Shown one piece after another: positions 1-6,120 of a stretch of 16,262 bases of DNA (position 1 is the stretch's first letter; every line of letters starts with the position of its first letter). The translations under genes were made by a program, and so were the position numbers. The DNA lies in NCBI GenBank assembly GCA_003457135.1, contig DMSQ01000079.1, forward strand, positions 1-16,262, written 5' to 3'. The DNA is from Prolixibacteraceae bacterium (lineage in GTDB: Bacteria > Bacteroidota > Bacteroidia > Bacteroidales > Prolixibacteraceae). Under the pieces are notes generated by a model. That model searched no databases. It was not told the DNA's origin and saw only the letters and a program-made list of their open reading frames with translations.

Positions 1-44
1 AACGCAAACTTAAACTACAGCCAATACATTAAATCCTAAAAAAA

Positions 45-1463
45 ATGAAGCACACAAAAATAGTAGCGACTATTTCGGATAAGCGTTGTGATGTCGAATT
101 TATCCGTCAATTGTTCGAAGCCGGAATGAATGTGGTTCGATTAAATACTGCACACATCTCGACTGAAAGTGCAATGACCATGATTAAAAATGTTCGTGAA
201 GTATCTGATTCCATCGGAATTCTGGTTGATACAAAAGGACCTGAGATCAGGACTATTAACATCGGGGAACCAATAGCAGTTAAAGAAGGAGATCGGATCA
301 AAATTAAAGGAGGTGATGGCCAGTCGGATCAGGAGACTATCTATGTAAGCTACTTAAACATTCACGAGGAAGTTCCTGTGGGAAATCAAATCCTTATTGA
401 TGACGGCGACCTTTCACTTGATGTGATCGAACAGACTGAGGATGGACTGATCTGCCGTGTTGGAAACAGCGGACAGATAAAAAATAAGAAAAGCGTTAAT
501 ACTCCTGGAATTAGCCCGAACCTACCTTCAATCAGTGAAAAAGATATTGAATTTATCGAATTTTCCACTCAAAACAACATAGATTTTATTGCTCATTCAT
601 TTGTGAGGAATAAAAAAGACGTACAGGCAGTTCAGGAGATTCTTGATAGATTTAACAGCAGCATAAAAATTATTGCCAAAATAGAAAATCTGGACGGTGT
701 TAACAATATTGATGAAATTCTGCAACATGCGTATGGCATTATGGTTGCCCGTGGTGACCTGGGAATCGAAATTCCGGCTGAAAAAATTCCCTCCATTCAG
801 CGGATACTTATCCGAAAAGCGGTTCAACAAAAAAAACCTGTAATTATCGCCACTCAGATGTTGCATTCGATGATAGACAATCCCCGGCCTACAAGGGCCG
901 AAGTGAGTGATGTTGCCACTGCAATCTATGATCGGACCGATGCTATTATGCTTTCAGGAGAAACTGCTTATGGAAATTATCCTATCGAGTCGGTAAAAGT
1001 TATGTCTAAAATTGCAATTGAGGTTGAAGCAAGCAAAGACCGACGCAATGACTTACCCGTACCACGCCTTGATAATGAGACTTCGGCCTTTCTTGCTGAA
1101 GCTGCAGTATTAGCCTCGAAAGAATTAAAAGTCAGCGCTATTGTCACCGACACACTTACAGGAAAAATTGCCAGATATATTGCTGCTTTCAGAGGTGCTT
1201 TGCCGGTATTTGCCAAATGTCATAACGGAAGGGTAAAACGCGAATTGGCCCTTTCATACGGGGTTTTTCCAAGTGAAATCAAATCAAAGAAGAACAAGTA
1301 CAAGCTCATCGAGACTTCGCTGTTAGACTTGGTAGAAAGAAACCTGATTACTGAAAAAGACACGGTGATTTATGTTGGCGGCAACTTCGGAGTCGGAGGC
1401 GGTACTTCATTCATCGAGATCGCTTCAGTTGAACAGATGGCACACGCAAAAATGAAAGGCTAG
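45..1463 (+). CDS. pyk: Pyruvate kinase
   Basis: This enzyme catalyses the last step of glycolysis, phosphoenolpyruvate + ADP to pyruvate + ATP, in the cytoplasm. At 472 aa it has normal bacterial length. Visible landmarks are the N-terminal barrel start (VATISDKR, then VVRLNTAH at 30-37), VDTKGPEIRT at 61-70 leading into the B domain (about 70-160), the family signature IIAKIENLDGV with catalytic Lys212 and metal-binding Glu214, MVARGDLGIE at 233-242, ATQMLHSM at 269-276, and SGETAYG at 304-310. A C-terminal regulatory domain follows from about residue 345. NTAH instead of the enterobacterial NFSH is usual in Bacteroidota. The ATG follows an A-rich stretch (CCTAAAAAAA), as is common in this phylum. 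It stands alone on host DNA upstream of the prophage; its promoter is outside or at the window edge. Confidence 0.97.
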   Translation: MKHTKIVATISDKRCDVEFIRQLFEAGMNVVRLNTAHISTESAMTMIKNVREVSDSIGILVDTKGPEIRTINIGEPIAVKEGDRIKIKGGDGQSDQETIYVSYLNIHEEVPVGNQILIDDGDLSLDVIEQTEDGLICRVGNSGQIKNKKSVNTPGISPNLPSISEKDIEFIEFSTQNNIDFIAHSFVRNKKDVQAVQEILDRFNSSIKIIAKIENLDGVNNIDEILQHAYGIMVARGDLGIEIPAEKIPSIQRILIRKAVQQKKPVIIATQMLHSMIDNPRPTRAEVSDVATAIYDRTDAIMLSGETAYGNYPIESVKVMSKIAIEVEASKDRRNDLPVPRLDNETSAFLAEAAVLASKELKVSAIVTDTLTGKIARYIAAFRGALPVFAKCHNGRVKRELALSYGVFPSEIKSKKNKYKLIETSLLDLVERNLITEKDTVIYVGGNFGVGGGTSFIEIASVEQMAHAKMKG

Positions 1464-1711
1464 ACAAAAAAAATATCAGTAAATCAATTTGCAAACAAGC
1501 CCTAAAAATTACAACTTTTTAAATTGCTTTACGTTTATATAATTGGATTTAAATTACTAAAAAAACAAAATATTAAGATTTTGGCTGTTTGTTCAGAAAC
1601 TATAAAACTTCTTTGATTTGTAGAGATGGTTGATGGGTAAGGTTAGTAAAAACAAATCATTTACGCAATTAGGTGGTGATTGGTTTTTGTGTGGATTGAT
1701 TGTGTGGATTA

Positions 1712-1756
1712 GAAGAACCGTTTCAAACTATGTTTTGAAACGGTTTCTTCATTTTT
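1712..1756 (+). terminator. Intrinsic terminator between pyk and tRNA-Pro
   Basis: The arms GAAGAACCGTTTCAAA (1712-1727) and TTTGAAACGGTTTCTTC (about 1734-1750) pair along nearly their whole length, with one bulged base and a short loop. They are followed by ATTTTTT. It could end a long pyk 3' UTR or an unannotated small RNA. Confidence 0.75.
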
Positions 1757-1842
1757 TACCGTTACCTGATAACTTACCCCGGACCCAAAATTTTCTCATC
1801 TGATTTTACTTCTCAAAAAGATATTATTTACAAGGAAAATTT

Positions 1843-1850
1843 TAGATTTG
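1843..1850 (+). promoter_or_regulatory. Putative -7 box of the tRNA-Pro promoter
   Basis: TAGATTTG matches the Bacteroidota -7 consensus TAnnTTTG perfectly and lies 79 bases before the tRNA. I see no good -33 TTTG at the expected spacing, so the promoter is tentative. Confidence 0.4.
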
Positions 1851-1929
1851 CAACGCATTTCGAAGTCATCCTTCAGTTTATAAGAAAGATCATTTCCCAC
1901 AATGAAAACAGGGTTTTTAATTTATTGCA

Positions 1930-2003
1930 CGGGGTATAGCGCAGCTTGGTAGCGCGCGTCGTTCGGGACGACGAGGTCGTCGGTTCAAATCCGGCTACCC
2001 CGA
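1930..2003 (+). tRNA. tRNA-Pro (anticodon CGG)
   Basis: The sequence folds as a full cloverleaf: acceptor CGGGGTA/TACCCCG, D arm GCGC-AGCTTGGTA-GCGC, anticodon stem CGTCG/CGACG around the loop TTCGGGA (anticodon CGG), variable loop AGGTC, and T arm GTCGG-TTCAAAT-CCGGC. The discriminator base is A. The 3' CCA is not encoded, so it must be added after transcription. A strong terminator follows at once, and a phage integrase gene starts about 280 bases downstream, which makes this tRNA the likely integration target. Confidence 0.96.
1979..2003 (+). other. Putative attL core in the 3' end of tRNA-Pro
   Basis: Tyrosine integrases often recombine at the T arm and acceptor end of a tRNA gene, and here the integrase gene is the next gene downstream. 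I looked for a second copy of this tRNA end in the rest of the window and found none, so attR would lie beyond the right edge. The exact core is inferred, not seen. Confidence 0.3.
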
Positions 2004-2027
2004 CAAAATGAAAAATCACTTAAAAAT

Positions 2028-2066
2028 AAAAGCGCTTAAATCACAGAATTTAAGCGCTTTTGATTT
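2028..2066 (+). terminator. Intrinsic terminator after tRNA-Pro
   Basis: A perfect 14-bp inverted repeat, AAAAGCGCTTAAAT (2028-2041) and ATTTAAGCGCTTTT (2048-2061), encloses a 6-base loop. The T-rich arm can act as the release tract for either strand, so the hairpin may also block read-through between tRNA and integrase. Confidence 0.85.
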
Positions 2067-2240
2067 GATTTTTGATTTACTTAAGTGCCCGGAACAAGAT
2101 ATTACACATGCACTTTAATTTCCTGCACTAATTTCATAAAGTCAATGATAGCAAGCATTACAGAGGATTCTTTATTTACATATTTTAGTATTGTTGATAT
2201 GTTTTAGGAATAATATGGTATGAATGTGGTATGAAAGCAT

Positions 2241-2248
2241 TATTTTTG
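2241..2248 (+). promoter_or_regulatory. Putative -7 box of the integrase promoter
   Basis: TATTTTTG is a perfect match to TAnnTTTG. Transcription would begin near 2255, leaving a leader of about 27 bases before the ATG at 2282. This agrees with the shorter integrase start. The -33 element is not convincing. A 9-bp direct repeat TGGTATGAA (2216-2224 and 2227-2235) lies just upstream and may be an integrase or regulator site. Confidence 0.4.
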
Positions 2249-2281
2249 GTGCATATATTTACCACCTCATTTTCACTCATT

Positions 2282-3574
2282 ATGGCCATAGGTTTTTATT
2301 TAAACAGGGACTGCGTTTATGCAATCTACCGCATTCAGAAACACGGAAAAAGAATCAATCTTACCTATTATCCTGGAATCACTGTCGAGAATATCAATGA
2401 TTGGCGTAAGGACAAACAACGAACAAAGGATGAAAAAACAAATAATGATTTGGTGAAAATTGAGAAAGCCATTATTGACATTATGGATGAAATGGATCCA
2501 TTCCAGCTAACCAATGAAACTTTCGGACAATGCATTAATCAGAAATTATATGGCAAGCCTGCAACACATACCTCCTTTTTCGATTATTCCGAAGAGTTTG
2601 TGAAACAGGCGAAGCAGAATAAGGGTCAGGAATTTGCCAATTCCTTTAAAACTGTATTGAATAAACTCAAGGAATTTGATCCCACTTTGACTTTTGAACG
2701 AATAGATAAGAAATTTTACCGCGATTTTGTCAACTGGCTACAAGGGAAAGGGTTTTCTGCCAATTATACCGGCTCCATGATCCGTGATCTGAAACGCATT
2801 CTCAATAAAGCTTCAGAAGACGACGTAAACACTTCAACTACATTTGAATCATTTAAAGTAATGTCTGAAGATGTTTTCAATATTTATCTGACTGAAGATG
2901 AGATCCAGCGTATTTATGACATCGAGATTACGGAGAAAATCATCATAGAAATTCAAAAGGAGAACAAAAGAAAACAACTCTTAAAGCAAAAAAAGGTCAT
3001 CAATAGCGATAAGGATTTTGTAATGATTACCAAGGCAAATATTAACCGGCAGATCGATGCGCTGCATCGCGCGAGAAAATTATTTGTTGTTGGTTGCTGG
3101 ACTGGACTTCGTGTGGAGAACTATTTATCCATTGATCCCGAATTACAGTTTGATCTTGAAAAAGGATTTATTCATGCTATTGCCAACAAAAACGGCCCCA
3201 AGCTGAAAATCCCCATGCACAAACTTGTCCGTCAAATTGTGGAACGCGATGGATTTCCCCAAACCATCAGCCAGCAAAAATTCAATAAACAAATCAAAAT
3301 TATAGGACAGATTGCCCAGATCAACGAAAATGTGATTTATTCCAGGACTGAGGGTGGTCGAAGAGTGGAATACTCACAACCCAAATTTGAGCTCATTACA
3401 ACGCATACAGCCAGGCGATCATTTGCAAGTAATCTTCTGGGCCGTGGAATTCCCAAGCAGTTTATTATGGCAGTTACCGGCCATACTACCGAAAAATCAT
3501 TCAATAAATATACCCAGGCCATCCAAAAAGATTTGATGACTGAGAAGTTGGCGGAATATGATATCTGGAAATAA
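2282..3574 (+). CDS. int: Tyrosine recombinase (phage integrase)
   Basis: This is the site-specific recombinase that would insert and excise the prophage. I start it at the ATG at 2282 (430 aa), not the in-frame ATG at 2231, because MAIGFYLNRD is the usual opening of the Bacteroidota integrase arm-binding domain and a -7 box lies between the two ATGs. Residues 1-80 form the arm-binding domain, about 85-185 the SAM-like core-binding domain, and about 200-425 the catalytic domain. Catalytic residues are visible: Arg277 in CWTGLR, His375-x-x-Arg378 in THTARR, His401 in TGHTT and the nucleophile Tyr410 in FNKYTQ. A lysine-rich stretch of about 40 residues, not usual in this family, sits between LTEDEIQRIYD and the LFVVGCWTGLR motif. 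The gene runs convergent to the repressor with a 27-base gap. Confidence 0.93.
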   Translation: MAIGFYLNRDCVYAIYRIQKHGKRINLTYYPGITVENINDWRKDKQRTKDEKTNNDLVKIEKAIIDIMDEMDPFQLTNETFGQCINQKLYGKPATHTSFFDYSEEFVKQAKQNKGQEFANSFKTVLNKLKEFDPTLTFERIDKKFYRDFVNWLQGKGFSANYTGSMIRDLKRILNKASEDDVNTSTTFESFKVMSEDVFNIYLTEDEIQRIYDIEITEKIIIEIQKENKRKQLLKQKKVINSDKDFVMITKANINRQIDALHRARKLFVVGCWTGLRVENYLSIDPELQFDLEKGFIHAIANKNGPKLKIPMHKLVRQIVERDGFPQTISQQKFNKQIKIIGQIAQINENVIYSRTEGGRRVEYSQPKFELITTHTARRSFASNLLGRGIPKQFIMAVTGHTTEKSFNKYTQAIQKDLMTEKLAEYDIWK

Positions 3575-3601
3575 AAATTGTAAAAATCTATTTAAAGAAA
3601 A

Positions 3602-4237
3602 TCAAACGGCACTTCTTTCTATACTCCCTTTTACCATATATAACTTCAATATCTCATCCCTGCGGATTTCAAAAGGTGGATAGAACTTGTTTTCACTTTC
3701 ACAGGTAATCGTTTCATCCGAGCTGCCGGGCATAATGTATTTGATCATCCGGTGATTTTCACTGGTGATAATCAGATAAATATGTCTGTATTCAATAAAG
3801 CTTTGCTTCCATTCTTTGCAAATAGCAATTGACCCGTTATGAAGGCTTGGGAACATGCTGTCTCCCCATACATTTAATGCGAAATCACAATCTCCAAAGC
3901 CAGGCACACTAATCTCCTTGCATTCAGATTGCATCCAGGTTTCAAACATGGATGTATTGCCTGCCGATGCATCAAGGTCATAATAAATCATCGTTTTTAT
4001 CCGGGTAGAATCGTTACTATTAATTTGATTTGTAGGGTACCCGGAATTACCCACAATTTCATCAATTGATGCGCCTAATAATTTTGATAAATGTATTAGC
4101 TTTTCGATATTGGGTTGCGAATTATTCACCTCATAGCTGCTTATTGTAGCTACAGCAAGACCCATTTTCTCCGCCAATTCCTTCTGTGACATCCTTTTTT
4201 CTATCCTTAAGTCTCTGATCTTCTCTCCTATATTCAT
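3602..4237 (-). CDS. CI/LexA-like prophage repressor (HTH_XRE + S24 peptidase)
   Basis: This protein (211 aa) probably maintains lysogeny by binding operators between it and the early operon. Residues 5-60 are an XRE helix-turn-helix domain (MSQKELAEKMGLAVATISSYE), and 80-205 a LexA-type S24 domain. The self-cleavage parts are all present: the Ala92-Gly93 bond in DLDASAGNT, Ser127 in GDSMFP and Lys166 in HRMIKYI. Known family members cleave themselves when RecA is activated, so SOS induction is expected (inference). The gene is divergent from the early operon and convergent with the integrase, the classic layout of a temperate phage switch. Confidence 0.93.
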   Translation of the reverse strand: MNIGEKIRDLRIEKRMSQKELAEKMGLAVATISSYEVNNSQPNIEKLIHLSKLLGASIDEIVGNSGYPTNQINSNDSTRIKTMIYYDLDASAGNTSMFETWMQSECKEISVPGFGDCDFALNVWGDSMFPSLHNGSIAICKEWKQSFIEYRHIYLIITSENHRMIKYIMPGSSDETITCESENKFYPPFEIRRDEILKLYMVKGSIERSAV

Positions 4238-4274
4238 GTTGATTACTTTTTTTTGAATATTTCTTTAATACTTG

Positions 4275-4304
4275 TTTGTTTATTCAATGTTACTTATACT
4301 TTTA
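4275..4304 (+). promoter_or_regulatory. Putative early promoter (rightward)
   Basis: TTTG at 4275-4278 and TACTTTTA at 4297-4304 (seven of eight to TAnnTTTG counting the free positions) are 18 bases apart, close to the Bacteroidota promoter layout. Transcription would start near 4311 and read the early operon. AATGTTA at 4286-4292 lies in the spacer and recurs inverted at 4328-4334 next to the repressor promoter, so the pair are candidate operators. Confidence 0.5.
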
Positions 4305-4321
4305 TCCAAGAAGTAATAAGA

Positions 4322-4351
4322 CAAATCTAACATTATTATTCGATAAATAAA
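4322..4351 (-). promoter_or_regulatory. Putative repressor promoter (leftward)
   Basis: On the minus strand TAGATTTG (4329-4322) is a perfect -7 box, with TTTA (4351-4348) 18 bases upstream as a three-of-four -33 element. Transcription would begin near 4315 and run left into the repressor gene, directly through the early promoter. Confidence 0.5.
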
Positions 4352-4365
4352 TAAATAAAGGTATG

Positions 4366-4578
4366 ATGAACGAGAAAAAAGACAAAAAACCAACCAAAAA
4401 AGCACCTATTGCCCCTGTATTAAAGTGTCTTGAACTATTCAAAACGGTAACTTACCCGATTGCCAGATTGTCATCGGTTAGAACAACTGCACAAATCATC
4501 CAAAGTGAGCATGGTATGAGGTTCGTGACCCGGAAAAACAAAGTGACTAAAGAATTGGAAATAACCCGAATAAAATAG
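4366..4578 (+). CDS. Small basic protein, first gene of early operon
   Basis: A protein of 70 aa (71 if the ATG at 4363 is used) that I cannot assign. AAAGG at 4357-4361 lies 4 bases before the ATG at 4366 and only 1 base before the one at 4363, so I prefer 4366. The first 15 residues are mostly Lys, Asp and Pro (a disordered, charged tail), followed by a short conserved-looking core with YPIARLSSVRTTAQ and MRFVTRKNK. Its position, first after the early promoter and opposite the repressor, is where Cro-like regulators usually sit, but no helix-turn-helix is evident. The next gene begins 4 bases after its stop, so the two are probably co-transcribed. Confidence 0.7.
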   Translation: MNEKKDKKPTKKAPIAPVLKCLELFKTVTYPIARLSSVRTTAQIIQSEHGMRFVTRKNKVTKELEITRIK

Positions 4579-4582
4579 TGAA

Positions 4583-4900
4583 ATGGATAAAAAGATCATT
4601 CTTGAGGGTCTTACACTGGAAGATTTTCAAAGCATATTGAGAGAAACGGTCAGGGAAGAGATTACTGCAAACGATTCAAAGAAAGTTGCACCTATGTCAA
4701 AAACAGAAGCAGGGCGACAGTTGGGAATCACGAATAAGACACTGAGTAAAATATTAAAGGAAATGAATATATCGGAAGTTTTCCCATCGGATATCAATCG
4801 GATACTATTCAAATACCCGAAGTATATCAGAAAGGCAATAACAGCGAATCAACCATGGGCTAACATTGAAGAGATTAAGTCCCAAAAACATTTTTTATAA
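4583..4900 (+). CDS. Putative helix-turn-helix DNA-binding protein
   Basis: A 105-aa protein. The N-terminal third (LEDFQSILRETVREEI) is an acidic helix, like the start of many Bacteroidota excisionase or HTH_17-type proteins. Residues about 39-62 (MSKTEAGRQLGITNKTLSKI) fit a helix-turn-helix, with TEAGRQLGI as the first helix and NKTLSKILKEM as the recognition helix. The remainder is basic. A role in early gene control or as an excisionase-like directionality factor is possible. The helix-turn-helix call is by eye; no specific family is recognised. It lies 4 bases after the preceding gene. Confidence 0.75.
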   Translation: MDKKIILEGLTLEDFQSILRETVREEITANDSKKVAPMSKTEAGRQLGITNKTLSKILKEMNISEVFPSDINRILFKYPKYIRKAITANQPWANIEEIKSQKHFL

Positions 4901-4929
4901 ACAGTCCAATAAATATTAATCAATGAGTT

Positions 4930-5289
4930 ATGAATGAAAAAATAGACAAATTTCTGGAATTCAATGGCAAACGCCTGATCATGCTTGCCAGAAACGGTAC
5001 AAGCTGGATAGCTATTAAGCCTATCTGTGAAGCACTTGAAGTAGATTATGCCAGTCAGGTTAAGAAGATTGAGGAATGTGATTTTTTTACTGAACACTCT
5101 TCCTATCAGACCATGGTTGATACTGATGGAAAACTTCTGAAAATGATTTGTTTACCAGAATATATAATTGTCGACTGGATATTAAAGATCGAATCCAATA
5201 ATCCCAAACTAGCGGACTTAAAAAGTGAATGCTATCAGGTAATCAATGACCATTCCATTCTTAGGTTACTGGCAAGAAAGTGCAACTGA
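4930..5289 (+). CDS. Phage antirepressor N-terminal domain protein (P22_AR_N), copy 1
   Basis: A 119-aa protein built almost entirely of a P22_AR_N-like domain. Landmarks are the opening FNGKRLIMLARNGTSWIAIKPIC, the helix SQVKKIEE, and the closing pattern LPEYIIVDWILKIESNNPK then LKSECYQVIND, which match the usual IPL..LNGWLFSI...K..L...ECY.VL series. In P22 the antirepressor inactivates CI-type repressors by direct contact; here only the N-terminal domain is present, so a role in lifting repression is inferred. A second, longer copy lies at 9194-9721. The ATG at 4930 is chosen because it opens the domain in frame. Confidence 0.8.
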   Translation: MNEKIDKFLEFNGKRLIMLARNGTSWIAIKPICEALEVDYASQVKKIEECDFFTEHSSYQTMVDTDGKLLKMICLPEYIIVDWILKIESNNPKLADLKSECYQVINDHSILRLLARKCN

Positions 5290-5354
5290 AAACTAGGGGC
5301 AAAACACATAATAAAATTTCGGATTTAGCAACAACAAAACAAAACCAGAGAAAA

Positions 5355-5570
5355 ATGCCAACACTTTCAATCATCAAAGCAGGAAATAAATGTGCCATTA
5401 CCTATACCGGGGAGGAAAATGAATTAGCCCAGATGCTAACCCAATGCGCTCTTCGCGATGAACTACTGGCAGATGCAATCATCCGGTCAGCTCTGAATAT
5501 TAACCGGAATACGCTAGAAAATCAGTCAGATTTAACTGATCTTAAGGAACAAAAAGAAAACAAAAATTAG
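5355..5570 (+). CDS. Small hypothetical protein of the early operon
   Basis: A 71-aa protein of unknown function. The reading frame is open back to 5280, but that longer start overlaps the previous gene and adds low-complexity residues. The ATG at 5355 follows the A-rich sequence CAGAGAAAA typical of starts here and opens a compact fold-like sequence (MPTLSIIKAGNKCAITYTGE, a likely pair of strands, then an acidic helical part). The last 20 residues are charged (DLKEQKENKN). A terminator-like hairpin follows 21 bases after the stop. Confidence 0.65.
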   Translation: MPTLSIIKAGNKCAITYTGEENELAQMLTQCALRDELLADAIIRSALNINRNTLENQSDLTDLKEQKENKN

Positions 5571-5591
5571 AAAAAATACGGTGGTTGAAGC

Positions 5592-5629
5592 AAACCGGAG
5601 TAGAATCCCTGGCGGTGCTCCGGTTTTTT
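5592..5629 (+). terminator. Terminator-like hairpin inside the early operon
   Basis: AAACCGGAG (5592-5600) and CTCCGGTTT (5618-5626) pair perfectly over 9 bp around a 17-base loop, followed by a run of six T (5624-5629). It stands 28 bases before the next start codon. No obvious promoter lies between, so transcription of the downstream replication genes must pass it by leakage or antitermination. Confidence 0.75.
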
Positions 5630-5657
5630 ACAAAACAAGTAACAAAAACGAATCAGA

Positions 5658-6041
5658 ATGAGGCTAATACAAACCGATTTTCAGCAGCAGTCACTGGTAC
5701 TGATGCCCCGAACCAAATACCTGATACTGGAAGCCATCGAGAGTATGCTGCACGCCCGGTACGGCAGCGTTGAACTGCGTGATGAAGCAATAACATTATC
5801 GGAGTTTCTGGGAAACTCTGAGAACCAGGACAATCCTACCCTGTTCCAAAAATCATGTTCCTTAAGTAAATGCCCGGATTGTGCCGGATCAGGGCAACAG
5901 AAGAATTATCCGATGGACCGAAATGATGATGTTCAGTTTTTGACTTGTCCAACTTGCCAGGGTTCCGGGCAATTATACACTGAAATCATCCGAAAAGGGT
6001 ATGTTCCTACAGAGTTCCACCGGCGTAAATTCGCAAAATGA
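5658..6041 (+). CDS. Small protein with two CxxCxGxG zinc-binding repeats
   Basis: A 127-aa protein. Its C-terminal half has two DnaJ-like motifs, CPDCAGSG near residues 72-79 and CPTCQGSG near 97-104, enough to bind one zinc ion in a knuckle pair. DnaJ itself has four such repeats plus a J domain, absent here, so this is not DnaJ. The N-terminal half is helical (KYLILEAIESMLHARYG). Such proteins are common in early regions of Bacteroidota prophages; a role in nucleic-acid or protein binding next to the primase is inferred. A competing frame at 5585-5773 runs through the hairpin and lacks any domain. Confidence 0.8.
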   Translation: MRLIQTDFQQQSLVLMPRTKYLILEAIESMLHARYGSVELRDEAITLSEFLGNSENQDNPTLFQKSCSLSKCPDCAGSGQQKNYPMDRNDDVQFLTCPTCQGSGQLYTEIIRKGYVPTEFHRRKFAK

Positions 6042-6088
6042 ACAGCTTTTGACCAACTCATGTTTTTTTTAAACTCAAAAATATACTT

Positions 6089-6120
6089 CCCAAACCGTAA
6101 CCGTGTAACCCTGTAAACCA
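6089..6120. repeat. Tandem 8-bp GTAACC repeats before the primase start
   Basis: Three consecutive 8-base units, GTAACCGT (6097), GTAACCCT (6105) and GTAAACCA (6113), run into the ATG of the primase-helicase, preceded by a weaker unit CCCAAACC. On the other strand the core reads GGTTACA, the same core as the repeat cluster at 9917-10152. A binding site for a regulator or replication initiator is likely (inference). Confidence 0.6.

Larger units (their letters stand above)
1464..1929. other. Non-coding gap between pyk and tRNA-Pro
   Basis: I find no convincing coding region here. The stretch is AT-rich and holds an orphan terminator hairpin (1712-1756), about 250 bases after the pyk stop, and a -7 box before the tRNA (1843-1850). 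A weak promoter-like pair lies at 1516-1519 (TTTT) and 1538-1545 (TATAATTG). Together with the terminator it could define a small RNA of about 200 nt, but that is only a guess. Confidence 0.5.

Noticed and set aside
1979..2003. Second copy of the tRNA 3' end as attR in the window
   Set aside because: I scanned the remaining sequence and found no match, so the right end is not within the window.
2231..2281. Longer integrase start adding 17 residues
   Set aside because: The extension is not seen in this integrase type as I know it, looks like a chance hydrophobic stretch, and contains a perfect -7 box at 2241-2248.
5280..5354. Upstream start for the 71-aa early protein
   Set aside because: It overlaps the antirepressor gene and adds low-complexity residues; the ATG at 5355 follows an A-rich stretch like other starts here.
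5585..5773. 62-aa frame overlapping the zinc-finger gene
   Set aside because: It runs through a terminator hairpin, has no domain, and competes with the frame that carries two CxxCxGxG motifs.
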